Source of the DNA: Vibrio penaeicida
GTDB lineage: Bacteria > Pseudomonadota > Gammaproteobacteria > Enterobacterales > Vibrionaceae
Length of the DNA: 64,000 bases
Direction: 5' to 3'
NCBI RefSeq assembly: GCF_002933855.1
Contig: NZ_BFAQ01000050.1
Location: forward strand, 1-64,000
Below are positions 8,002 through 16,274 of this stretch, piece after piece. How positions within the stretch are numbered: position 1 is the first letter of the stretch; each line of letters starts with the position of its first letter. The notes beneath the pieces were generated by a model, which saw only the letters and a list, made by a program, of their open reading frames with translations, had not been told where the DNA came from and did no database searches. The position numbers and the translations under genes were made by a program.

Positions 8002-10326
8002 ATGAAGCTCAGCAAACGAACCCTACTTCTCATAATCCCAGTCGTTGTACTCAGTGCCGCTATTTCAAGTTACATCATTTACTTAGGGCAACATACTGCC
8101 CTAATAAAATTAGAAAAAAGCTCGATACAACTCAATATGGAAAAGCTCGCAAGTCATTATGGGCAAGCAGCTAACTTCCTTAATAGTTACACCTATACCT
8201 TAAGCCACAGTGACGTGCTCGAACGTTTTTTCAACGACACCGACAACCCTTATCGAGAATTTGAACTCAGCCGAAGCCTTCACCAAACATTAACGGATCT
8301 CACCGTCCATAATCGCGATTTCGCTGCATTAGGGTTACTCGACAATCAATTCAATACCTTATTTTATGTAGAGAATCAGGTTGATCCTTATTCTTGGCTA
8401 GATAAGAAAATCACAAAGTTTGTGAAAGATGGCGTCACGGCAGGTCTCTGGTCGCAAACAGAGTACCTGTTTAATAAGGAAGCTGGCGGCGTATTAGTAA
8501 AGTATGATGTATACAATAAGGTGACATTTTCATCACCACAACAAAGTACTCTTCCGGAAGATTACTTCATTGTGGTAGCGATGATTGAAACGACGGAATA
8601 CGACAACTTAAGGCATGTTTTGGAGCGAGAGCACTTAACCGTTCTCACATACGCGTTAGAACCACCGACGCAAACTCGTGAGTTGACTCATAGTGTACAG
8701 CTTTCTCCTACCCGCTGGGCTACGTTAGATCCCTCTAGCTTCGTGGTTGAAAACAAACTCAGTTACATACTATTTAAGCTATTAATTTCTTTTGGTTTAT
8801 CTTCATTGATAACCGTATCCTTGCTTATTTTACTTTTCTATCGCTACGTTATATTCCCTATCACTCGACTAGCGAAGCAACTGCGAGAAGTCGAAGATCA
8901 CAAACGAACGAACATTCAGCGCCTAGACAGTGACGATGAAATCGGCCACCTTTCGCATAAATTTTACGAAATGTACCAGAGCCTGGCCGACAACTACCAA
9001 AAAACAAAGCAATTAGCTGAAATGGATCAATTGACCAAATTGGCCAACCGTCGCTATTTTCAATCTCATGTGGCAAAAGCATTAACTTTAGTTCAACCCA
9101 CAGCCCAGAAAGAACAGCACTGTATCCTTTACATCGATCTAGATAACTTTAAGTTTGTAAACGATAAGTATGGGCATAAAATTGGAGATGCTCTTTTAGT
9201 CCAGTTTGCTAAAAACCTCAATCAGATAGAAGAACGCTTATCGTTGAAGCACAACGTGAAAGTCATGTCTTCGCGGCTATCTGGAGATGAGTTTGCTGTA
9301 TACCTTTGCGGGACTGATTTGGACGTCACATTAATTCATCACTTTTGCCAAAACATTCTTCAACCTTTACAGGCAGGCTTTGTCTCTCCAGTTGGTACAT
9401 TCCCTATTACGGTCAGTATTGGCGTTGCAACCTACCCCACAGACGGTGACAATGTAGAACATTTGCTCTCGAATGCTGATACAGCAATGTATCAAGCTAA
9501 GCGAGCAGGCAAAAACCAATATACGTTTTACTCAAAAGCACTGGATAAAGAAGTCCAACGTATTAGCAGCATAGAACGAGCATTACGTCGTGCCGATTAT
9601 CAAGATGAGTTTTCCTTGGTGTATATGCCCTATATGAATGCAGAAGGGACGGAAGTGGTTGGAGTCGAGGCACTGCTAAGATGGCACTCCGGCACGCTTG
9701 GTGAAGTCTCCCCATCGGAATTCATACCTTTGGCAGAACAAACGGGGTTATTTGAAATCATTGATAAATGGGTAATTGAAAAGGCATTTTCTGGCTACCA
9801 TCAAATGCAGAGTTTGTTTGAAAACCAGGTTCAACTATCTATTAACCTTTCTTCGGCTGAACTCGACTCCTGTCAGCTAGCTACATTTATAGAGCAAAAA
9901 GCACAGCAATATCGCGTCCCTTATGAACAAGTTGATTTTGAAATTACAGAGACGTTCGCGGCAGGAAGTCAGGGGTACCCTTTACTTCACGAATTGTCTT
10001 CTCAAGGATTCCAATTAGCCATTGACGACTTTGGCTCAGGCTATACGTCGTTCACTCAATTGGTTCAATACCCCGTTCAAAAAATAAAATTTGATCGTGA
10101 GTTTTTGCTGGCTATGCTGGAATCTAATAAGCAACACATCATTAAACCACTGATAGAATTGTGCCATTCGCAAGACATTTCCGTAACAGCCGAAGGCGTC
10201 GAAAATCGTGATATGCACCAATGGTTACGCTCAAGTGGTTGCGATTACATGCAAGGGTTTTACTTTGGTCAGCCGATGTCTATTGAGCGACTTAAAGACT
10301 GGACAGCAGCACTTAATTCTCGCTAG
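8002..10326 (+). CDS. mbaA: GGDEF-EAL cyclic-di-GMP regulator, MbaA-like
   Basis: Predicted inner-membrane enzyme for cyclic-di-GMP turnover, 774 residues. Visible parts: TM1 (about 8-28), a periplasmic sensor domain (about 30-250), TM2 (about 252-282), HAMP (about 280-335), a GGDEF domain with the active-site variant SGDEF (427-431), and an EAL domain with EALLRW at 556, the metal-binding region IDDFGSGY and EITETFA. N-terminal similarity (MKLSKRTLLLI..., SSYIIY, LNMEKLASHY), the SGDEF variant and the position between pheA and yjjX match V. cholerae MbaA as I remember it; MbaA answers to polyamines through the binding protein NspS. Here nspS is absent upstream. The start codon has no clear ribosome-binding site and overlaps a short upstream frame by ATGA. 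Confidence 0.88.
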   Translation: MKLSKRTLLLIIPVVVLSAAISSYIIYLGQHTALIKLEKSSIQLNMEKLASHYGQAANFLNSYTYTLSHSDVLERFFNDTDNPYREFELSRSLHQTLTDLTVHNRDFAALGLLDNQFNTLFYVENQVDPYSWLDKKITKFVKDGVTAGLWSQTEYLFNKEAGGVLVKYDVYNKVTFSSPQQSTLPEDYFIVVAMIETTEYDNLRHVLEREHLTVLTYALEPPTQTRELTHSVQLSPTRWATLDPSSFVVENKLSYILFKLLISFGLSSLITVSLLILLFYRYVIFPITRLAKQLREVEDHKRTNIQRLDSDDEIGHLSHKFYEMYQSLADNYQKTKQLAEMDQLTKLANRRYFQSHVAKALTLVQPTAQKEQHCILYIDLDNFKFVNDKYGHKIGDALLVQFAKNLNQIEERLSLKHNVKVMSSRLSGDEFAVYLCGTDLDVTLIHHFCQNILQPLQAGFVSPVGTFPITVSIGVATYPTDGDNVEHLLSNADTAMYQAKRAGKNQYTFYSKALDKEVQRISSIERALRRADYQDEFSLVYMPYMNAEGTEVVGVEALLRWHSGTLGEVSPSEFIPLAEQTGLFEIIDKWVIEKAFSGYHQMQSLFENQVQLSINLSSAELDSCQLATFIEQKAQQYRVPYEQVDFEITETFAAGSQGYPLLHELSSQGFQLAIDDFGSGYTSFTQLVQYPVQKIKFDREFLLAMLESNKQHIIKPLIELCHSQDISVTAEGVENRDMHQWLRSSGCDYMQGFYFGQPMSIERLKDWTAALNSR

Positions 10327-10400
10327 TTGTTAATGGCAAAGGTCTTACATACAAGTATAGCAATGCAGAATCGGCGCGAATGTCATATATAAACCCTAAC

Positions 10401-10570
10401 ATCAAGTAACCTCAAATGTAGGATGCAAAGCCTCATCTTCTGTCTCCGTTAGGGCTCTGTATTTAAGATACGTTAACGCAGCCAAATACCCGTACCTTTT
10501 CAAGCTCTATGATTCTATGACTATGAAATGAAGTAGAATACTGATTTCCCAGGTCAGATTGCTTGGGTAC
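10401..10570. repeat. Degenerate copy of a dispersed inverted-repeat element (copy A)
   Basis: The left part (AAGTAACCTCAAATGTAGGA, then GCAAAGCCTCATCTTCTG) parallels the left part of the fuller element at 23286-23551 (AAGTAACCTCAAGATACAGG, then CAGAGCCTCATATTCTG). The right end reads GATTGCTTGGGTA. An internal segment (ATGAAATGAAGTAGAATA) also aligns with ATGAAATGGGACAGAATA there. It fills most of the mbaA-yjjX gap and ends just before the yjjX ribosome-binding site. Confidence 0.6.
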
Positions 10571-10592
10571 AGATTTATAGGAATGCAGCCCA

Positions 10593-11120
10593 ATGAAAAA
10601 AGTAATAATCGCGTCATTAAACCCTGCCAAAATTAATGCGGTTAAGAGTGCTTTCAAGGAAGTGCTTCCAAATGAAAATTTTGAATATGAAGGCATCTCA
10701 GTTCCAAGTGAAGTGGCAGACCAACCCATGTCCAATAGTGAAACGAAATCTGGTGCTATCAACCGTGTTAAGAATGCGCGTGCTGAAAAGCCACAGGCTG
10801 AATTTTATGTCGGCTTAGAAGCAGGTAACGAAGGCAATGACACATTCGCGTGGATGATCATAGAATCGGGAAACAAAAGAGGCGAGTCTCGCTCATCAAG
10901 CTTGCCTCTCCCCCCTACGGTTGTGAGGCAGTTACATCAAGGTATCGAATTAGGTGACGTTATGGATAAAACATTCGGTACAGACAACATCAAGCAAAAA
11001 GGAGGCGCTATTGCCCTGCTAACGGGAAATGCGCTGACTAGAAGCTCGGTATATCACCAAGCATTAATTTTGGCTCTTATCCCTTTTATCAACCCCGATC
11101 TGTTTCCTGATAACTTATAG
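10593..11120 (+). CDS. yjjX: Inosine/xanthosine triphosphatase YjjX
   Basis: House-cleaning NTPase that hydrolyses ITP and XTP so they are not built into nucleic acids. The 175-residue product starts MKKVIIASLNPAKINAVKSA, has the YjjX signatures GISVPSEVADQPMSNSET and FYVGLEAG, and a C-terminal TRSSVYHQALILAL; length matches E. coli (170). It converges on trpR through a shared bidirectional terminator. slt, trpR and yjjX are neighbours in E. coli as well. Confidence 0.93.
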   Translation: MKKVIIASLNPAKINAVKSAFKEVLPNENFEYEGISVPSEVADQPMSNSETKSGAINRVKNARAEKPQAEFYVGLEAGNEGNDTFAWMIIESGNKRGESRSSSLPLPPTVVRQLHQGIELGDVMDKTFGTDNIKQKGGAIALLTGNALTRSSVYHQALILALIPFINPDLFPDNL

Positions 11121-11125
11121 AAAAG

Positions 11126-11155
11126 AAAAGGCAGCAATCGAGATTGCTGCCTTTT
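11126..11155. terminator. Bidirectional terminator between yjjX and trpR
   Basis: A perfect 14-bp inverted repeat, AAAAGGCAGCAATC (11126-11139) and GATTGCTGCCTTTT (11142-11155). It ends in four T on the plus strand and in TTTTCTTTT on the minus strand, serving both convergent genes. Confidence 0.9.
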
Positions 11156-11173
11156 CACATTCTAGAACCCACC

Positions 11174-11476
11174 TTATTCACGGGTATTCTTGAGTAACTG
11201 TTCTAACACGGCTTTATCGTTATCTGATTTATTTTTTAACTCATTAGAACCACGTGTAATTGTCGCTATCCCTACGCCCAGCATCTGACTGATCTGGCGC
11301 TGGGATAAATTACCTTTGAGCAATTCATTAAAGATATTCACTCGGGCTTGAATCGCATCTCTTTCATCCGGCGTCATTAACATGGTTAAAAGCATGCCAT
11401 GCTTATCATGTTCGGCAGCTTCAGCGACCAAGTCCATAACATCTTGCCACTTTTGAAACTCTGGCTTTGGTGACAT
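11174..11476 (-). CDS. trpR: Trp operon repressor TrpR
   Basis: Tryptophan-activated dimeric repressor of Trp biosynthesis genes. The 100-residue product carries the family helix-turn-helix: LMTPDERDAIQARV, LLKGNLSQRQISQMLGVG, IATITRGSNELK. A longer frame begins at a TTG at 11497; the ATG at 11476 (MSPKPEFQKW) is the likelier start, behind a purine-rich AGAGAGAG. It follows slt on the same strand with a 100-base gap containing an inverted repeat, so it may be transcribed both from slt and from its own promoter. Confidence 0.94.
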   Translation of the reverse strand: MSPKPEFQKWQDVMDLVAEAAEHDKHGMLLTMLMTPDERDAIQARVNIFNELLKGNLSQRQISQMLGVGIATITRGSNELKNKSDNDKAVLEQLLKNTRE

Positions 11477-11519
11477 AAGACTCTCTCTGTTACTCAATCC
11501 CAGATATTGTATACCCTAC

Positions 11520-11582
11520 ATCGCTTATACCCAAGTGCCCTCAAAGATGAAGTACTATGGGCATAATTCAAATATAAGCGAT
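11520..11582. repeat. Inverted repeat in the slt-trpR gap with a dispersed-repeat end
   Basis: ATCGCTTATA (11520-11529) is exactly repeated in inverse at 11573-11582. The left arm runs into TATACCCAAGTGCCCTCAAA, the terminal motif of the dispersed element family seen at 23286-23551. This could be a short remnant of that element, and it could also fold as a hairpin in the slt-trpR transcript. No clear TrpR operator was identified here. Confidence 0.5.
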
Positions 11583-11598
11583 TTAATTATCTGACAAA

Positions 11599-13530
11599 TT
11601 AGTATTTTTCTTCCTGTTCGTTTTTCGTCAAAAAATCCCCTTTCGTTCCACTCAAGAAACGGTAATAAGACTCAAACATCAAAATGTTTTGCACATAACC
11701 GCGAGTTTCTCTAAATGGAATGGCTTCGATAAACGCGAACACATCCAATTTTTGGTCGCTGTTTTTACGCCACCTTTTCACTCGATGAGGTCCTGCATTG
11801 TATGCCGCTAGCGCGTAAATGCGATTTCCATCGTATTGATCGAGAAGGTAGCTAAGATATTGACTACCAATTTCAATGTTCTTTTTCACATCATGAAGTT
11901 CACTAGGCACTTTATAGGGGATACCGAATTTTCGAGCCGTATATTTTGCAGTTGCTGGCATGATTTGCATGATGCCGCGCGCGCCGACAGGAGAACGAGC
12001 TTGAACATCTAGGGCACTTTCCTGACGAGCAAGAGACATTAAGGTTATCGGCTCGATATTGTATTTGTCCCCATAAAATTCGAACCACCATCGGTGAGCA
12101 ATTGGGAAACGCAAATGTATTTCGTCCCATGCTTTAGCGGCAATAGATGCTTTCACTGTTAAATGTGACCATTTTTGCATCGCGGCATAATGCGCTAGCG
12201 CTTGTTTTTCTTCTTTCGAACTTCTTTGTAATAGCCATTGCCATTCGCTTTTGGCTGCTGAAATTTTATCGAGCACAATCAATTCATGGACTCGATCCAG
12301 CGTTTTTTGATATTTCTTGGTTAAGTTTGCATCCGGTTCGCTTTTGCTTATTTCGTAATTGATAGGTGTGCCTAACGTTTGAGCCGCTACAACGCTATAA
12401 AAATGGCGCTGACCTAGCATTGATTCTAATCGTTTCTCACCTACCTGATTTCGTCCCTGTGCAATTTCTGCTCTTGCCAGCCAATACTGCCAGCGAAGAT
12501 CTTCTTTTTTTGCTGAAGGAAGCTTATCAATCCACTTTTCAACCCCCTTCCAATCAGCGTGCTGGAGCGCTAAGCGAATTCTTCTTTCCAACAAGTCACT
12601 GTTTTTCGTTGTCGAAATAGCCTTGTCACGCCACGCAATCAACTCGCTAGAATCAGTATTGATGAGGCGAAATGCCGTATAATCTGACAGCTGTTGCCTT
12701 TGGTCCGACGTTAGTTTCTGCCCCGATACAACAAGGTCTAACTGTTTTACCGCCTCTTTCGTATCCGTCCGAACAAGCTTTCTATAGCCATGCCATGCGA
12801 GCTTCCGATTCCTTGGCGTAACGTAGGATCTTTTGGCAAACTTCCCAATACCTTTAGGATTTTGATAAAGCTTGGAAATTTTTTCAGCTTCAGCTTTCGC
12901 TTTTTTCCCATCCGGAAGTTTTTTCAGATAGGTGACCATTCGACCTTGCCTAGCTTCATAGGCAAGCACCATACGATCGAGGATTTTTTCGTCGCTTCTA
13001 TTACCGGCTTTTTCCCACGCATCAAATAAATCATCACACGCAGAGACAACGCTCTTTCCACTCAGCCATAATTTTTCTGCCCCAGCGAATGCTGCGGCTT
13101 TATCGCCGTGCTTTAACTGTGAGTAATAGTAGTAACATCGGTATGTTTCACCACGAGGCTCGGTAAGTTGATAACGGTAAATAGTTTTCCAGTCATTTTC
13201 CTTAGCCAAACCATCCAAATACGCGGCGCGAATTCTTTTCGAAAATGGAAGAGTGTAGAACTGCTTTTGAAAATAGCTGACTTCATCAATATTGCGTTCA
13301 CCAATATTGACAAGAAATGCTCGATAATCGGTATACGGAGTTAACACATAATCGGCAATATCCGAACGCATTGCATGATAGTCATCCACTTTTCTTGCAT
13401 CGAGTAAGTTCTGAGCTTGTTCGTATTTCAGCCTTTGTTGTACGAGTGCACTTCCTTCTTCTGCTACGGTTGAGAACGTAGAGAGTAAACCGAAAGTTGC
13501 CATACAAATCCGCTGGGAAATGTTTCGCAT
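11599..13530 (-). CDS. slt: Soluble lytic murein transglycosylase (Slt70 family)
   Basis: Periplasmic exo-muramidase that cleaves the MurNAc-GlcNAc bond, releasing 1,6-anhydro-muropeptides. The 643-residue product has a Sec signal peptide (MRNISQRICMATFGLLSTF, cut near AEE), a long alpha-helical superhelical domain (about 30-450) and a C-terminal lysozyme-like SLT domain. That domain contains SLARQESALD (catalytic Glu about 504), GARGIMQIMPATA and ALAAYNAGP. Length matches E. coli Slt70 (645). Its anhydro-muropeptide products feed nagZ, anmK and murQ further along this window. Confidence 0.95.
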   Translation of the reverse strand: MRNISQRICMATFGLLSTFSTVAEEGSALVQQRLKYEQAQNLLDARKVDDYHAMRSDIADYVLTPYTDYRAFLVNIGERNIDEVSYFQKQFYTLPFSKRIRAAYLDGLAKENDWKTIYRYQLTEPRGETYRCYYYYSQLKHGDKAAAFAGAEKLWLSGKSVVSACDDLFDAWEKAGNRSDEKILDRMVLAYEARQGRMVTYLKKLPDGKKAKAEAEKISKLYQNPKGIGKFAKRSYVTPRNRKLAWHGYRKLVRTDTKEAVKQLDLVVSGQKLTSDQRQQLSDYTAFRLINTDSSELIAWRDKAISTTKNSDLLERRIRLALQHADWKGVEKWIDKLPSAKKEDLRWQYWLARAEIAQGRNQVGEKRLESMLGQRHFYSVVAAQTLGTPINYEISKSEPDANLTKKYQKTLDRVHELIVLDKISAAKSEWQWLLQRSSKEEKQALAHYAAMQKWSHLTVKASIAAKAWDEIHLRFPIAHRWWFEFYGDKYNIEPITLMSLARQESALDVQARSPVGARGIMQIMPATAKYTARKFGIPYKVPSELHDVKKNIEIGSQYLSYLLDQYDGNRIYALAAYNAGPHRVKRWRKNSDQKLDVFAFIEAIPFRETRGYVQNILMFESYYRFLSGTKGDFLTKNEQEEKY

Positions 13531-13978
13531 GAATACCTGTCCTTTTGAAAGCTTTGCCTTTATGAATGCTTATCCATGGCAATTTTAATTCAGTTATAAG
13601 AGCACAATTTTATGAACAACGTTTTATAGTGATACTTTAAATTCAGGCTAGAGACAACCTGACTATCAAGAATAATTCTAGATTCGATTTCGCCCTTAAG
13701 ATAACTAATCCAATTGATTACCGTGGGGACATAGATAAATAAGGGCATTAAGCTAGACTCTTATCTAATCAAGCAGTTCCTAAAAAGTCTCATCTATTCT
13801 GTAAAATTTCTTTTCCCATCCCAGTTAGTAGACGGTTTGTTATCGAGAATCGTAATCTAACGCTCAATTTTGCTGGTGCTTTTCTTTCACACCAGCAATG
13901 TGAAAACTGAAGTATCTTGAATGCATTGAGTAAAGTGCAAAAAATGGCTCTTTCCCAACTCTAAACGCGCTGAACCTA
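13531..13978. other. Gene-free interval between slt and ettA
   Basis: About 450 bases, AT-rich, between the divergent slt and ettA genes. I see no credible reading frame with a ribosome-binding site and no strong hairpin. It must hold the slt promoter near its left end; the right end passes into the repeat fragment at 13979-14002. Confidence 0.5.
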
Positions 13979-14004
13979 GCATCTTTGAGTGACTTGGGTA
14001 TAAA
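13979..14004 (+). promoter_or_regulatory. Dispersed-repeat end overlapping a candidate ettA -10 box (copy C)
   Basis: GACTTGGGTATAAAAT matches the terminal motif (CTTGGGTATA) of the dispersed repeat. The same bases form an extended -10-like TATAAA (13999-14004) about 40 bases before the ettA start. A good -35 is not evident, so the promoter call is tentative. Confidence 0.35.
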
Positions 14005-14043
14005 ATACAGCCCTAATTTTTCGAATAACAGGAAAGGTCGGTA

Positions 14044-15711
14044 ATGGCTGAATACGTATACACCATGTCGCGGGTGAGCAAAACAGTGCCACCTAAACGT
14101 CAAATTCTTAAAGACATTTCGCTTAGCTTTTTTCCAGGCGCTAAAATCGGTGTCTTAGGTTTAAATGGTTCTGGTAAATCGACCTTATTACGCATCATGG
14201 CTGGTATTGATACTGATATTGATGGTGAAGCCCGTGCACAGCAGGGTCTTAATGTCGGTTATCTTCCGCAAGAACCCGTACTTGATGAGTCAAAAACTGT
14301 TCGAGAAATAGTTGAAGAAGCTGTTTCTGATGTCGCTGACGCACTAAAACGTATTGACGCTGTATACGCGGCTTACGCAGAACCAGATGCAGACTTCGAC
14401 GCACTTGCTAAAGAACAAGGTGAGCTCGAAGCCCTTATTCAGGCAAAAGATGGTCACAATCTAGAAACAGCATTAGAACGAGCTGCTGACGCACTGCGCC
14501 TTCCAGAGTGGGATGCGAAAATTGAGCACTTATCGGGTGGTGAACGTCGCCGCGTTGCTATCTGTCGCCTACTTCTAGAAAAGCCAGACATGCTGCTTCT
14601 TGATGAGCCAACCAACCACTTGGATGCGGAATCCGTTGCATGGCTTGAGCACTTCCTAGTGGATTATAACGGTACTGTTGTAGCTATCACGCACGACCGT
14701 TACTTCTTAGACAATGCAGCTGGCTGGATCCTAGAACTTGACCGTGGTGAAGGTATCCCTTGGCAAGGTAACTACACCTCTTGGCTAGAGCAAAAAGATG
14801 AGCGTCTGAAGCAAGAGAAGGCTGGCGAAAGCGCACGTCAAAAAACAATTGAGAAAGAACTAGAATGGGTTCGTCAAAACCCGAAAGGTCGTCAAGCTAA
14901 GTCTAAAGCTCGTATGGCTCGTTTTGAAGAACTGACGACTGGTCAATACCAGAAACGTAACGAAACCAATGAATTATTCATCCCACCAGGTGAACGTTTG
15001 GGTGACAAAGTTCTTGAAGTGAAGAACCTAACTAAATCGTTCGGTGATCGCGTTCTTATCGATGATCTTTCTTTCAGTATGCCTAAAGGGGCTATTGTCG
15101 GTATCGTTGGTGCGAACGGCGCGGGTAAATCAACACTATTTAAAATGTTGAGTGGTGCAGAGCAGCCTGATTCCGGAACCGTTGAACTTGGTGAAACAGT
15201 GAAGTTAGCTTCTGTTGATCAGTTCCGTGACAGCATGGACGACAAGAAAACGGTATTCCAAGAGATCTCTGAAGGCGCTGATATCATTAAGATCAACAAC
15301 TTCGAAATCCCTGCACGTGCATACTGTTCTCGCTTCAACTTCAAAGGCAACGACCAACAGAAGATCATTGGTGAGCTTTCTGGTGGTGAACGCAACCGTG
15401 TCCACCTAGCGAAGCTTCTGAAAGCGGGCGGCAACGTATTGCTACTCGATGAGCCAACCAACGACCTTGATGTTGAAACACTACGTGCTCTTGAAGAAGC
15501 ACTATTAGAATTCCCAGGCTGTGCCATGGTTATCTCGCACGACCGTTGGTTCCTAGATAGAATTGCGACCCATATTCTGGACTACCGTGACGAAGGTCAG
15601 GTGAATTTCTATGAAGGCAACTATACTGAGTACACTGAGTGGTTGAAACAGACGATCGGGGCACAGGCAGCTGAACCTCATCGAATCAAATATAAGCGCA
15701 TTGCGAAGTAA
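14044..15711 (+). CDS. ettA: Energy-dependent translational throttle protein EttA (ABC-F ATPase)
   Basis: Soluble ABC-F ATPase that binds the ribosomal E site and gates translation according to the ATP/ADP ratio. The 555-residue product has two ATP-binding cassettes: Walker A GLNGSGKST (about 39-47) and GANGAGKST, signature LSGGERRRVAICR and LSGGERNRVHLAK, Walker B MLLLDEPTNHLD and VLLLDEPTNDLD. An inter-domain linker region (WVRQNPKGRQAKSKAR) is typical of EttA. There are no membrane segments. Length equals E. coli EttA (555). It is monocistronic with its own terminator. Confidence 0.96.
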   Translation: MAEYVYTMSRVSKTVPPKRQILKDISLSFFPGAKIGVLGLNGSGKSTLLRIMAGIDTDIDGEARAQQGLNVGYLPQEPVLDESKTVREIVEEAVSDVADALKRIDAVYAAYAEPDADFDALAKEQGELEALIQAKDGHNLETALERAADALRLPEWDAKIEHLSGGERRRVAICRLLLEKPDMLLLDEPTNHLDAESVAWLEHFLVDYNGTVVAITHDRYFLDNAAGWILELDRGEGIPWQGNYTSWLEQKDERLKQEKAGESARQKTIEKELEWVRQNPKGRQAKSKARMARFEELTTGQYQKRNETNELFIPPGERLGDKVLEVKNLTKSFGDRVLIDDLSFSMPKGAIVGIVGANGAGKSTLFKMLSGAEQPDSGTVELGETVKLASVDQFRDSMDDKKTVFQEISEGADIIKINNFEIPARAYCSRFNFKGNDQQKIIGELSGGERNRVHLAKLLKAGGNVLLLDEPTNDLDVETLRALEEALLEFPGCAMVISHDRWFLDRIATHILDYRDEGQVNFYEGNYTEYTEWLKQTIGAQAAEPHRIKYKRIAK

Positions 15712-15728
15712 CATTATTTGTATTGTGT

Positions 15729-15756
15729 AAAAAAGACCGCCTATGCGGTCTTTTTT
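15729..15756 (+). terminator. Terminator of ettA
   Basis: Perfect 12-bp inverted repeat AAAAAAGACCGC (15729-15740), loop CTAT, GCGGTCTTTTTT (15745-15756). Confidence 0.92.
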
Positions 15757-15894
15757 CTTATATATTCGAGACAATTCATCGAACGTTGAAACTAGGCGCT
15801 TAAGCGTCACAAAAAAACCGACTCTTTACCCATTAGCCTTGTACAACAGTTACCATAAGGCAAAATTTAAGCATGAACCAAAAGAGAGCACACT

Positions 15895-16263
15895 ATGATT
15901 GAACGCCGTCGATTTTCTCGCGTTATCTACCAAGCCCCAGCAAAATTGGTGCAAGGCGACTTAACTGTAAACAGTGATATTCGAGACCTTTCGCTACACG
16001 GTCTTTTGCTTTCTGGCTCACCTGCTAATCATGATTTCGATACAAGTAACATGCTGTATGTCGACATCGAGTTACCTGATAGTGACATTGTGATATCATT
16101 GGAAGCTGAAATTGTGGAGCTAAACGATAATTTTATGCGTCTTAGTATTCATCATATTGATATCGACAGCATCAGCCACTTGAAGCGACTGGTTGAGCTG
16201 AATGTTGGCGATGAAGCCCTTTTGCATAGAGAAATAGAGCAGCTATCTGATTTAGGTGCTTAA
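15895..16263 (+). CDS. PilZ-domain cyclic-di-GMP receptor, PlzA-like
   Basis: A 122-residue single-domain PilZ protein, probably a cyclic-di-GMP-responsive adaptor. Both halves of the ligand motif are present: RRFSR (RxxxR type, residues about 5-9) and DLSLHG (DxSxxG) about 25 residues later. It matches the position of V. cholerae PlzA (between ettA and tyrA), though I assign that by context and recall rather than alignment. The M23 peptidase gene follows 11 bases later and lacks its own ribosome-binding site, suggesting coupled translation. The partner it acts on is not evident from sequence. Confidence 0.85.
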   Translation: MIERRRFSRVIYQAPAKLVQGDLTVNSDIRDLSLHGLLLSGSPANHDFDTSNMLYVDIELPDSDIVISLEAEIVELNDNFMRLSIHHIDIDSISHLKRLVELNVGDEALLHREIEQLSDLGA

Positions 16264-16274
16264 AATAGCAATAA

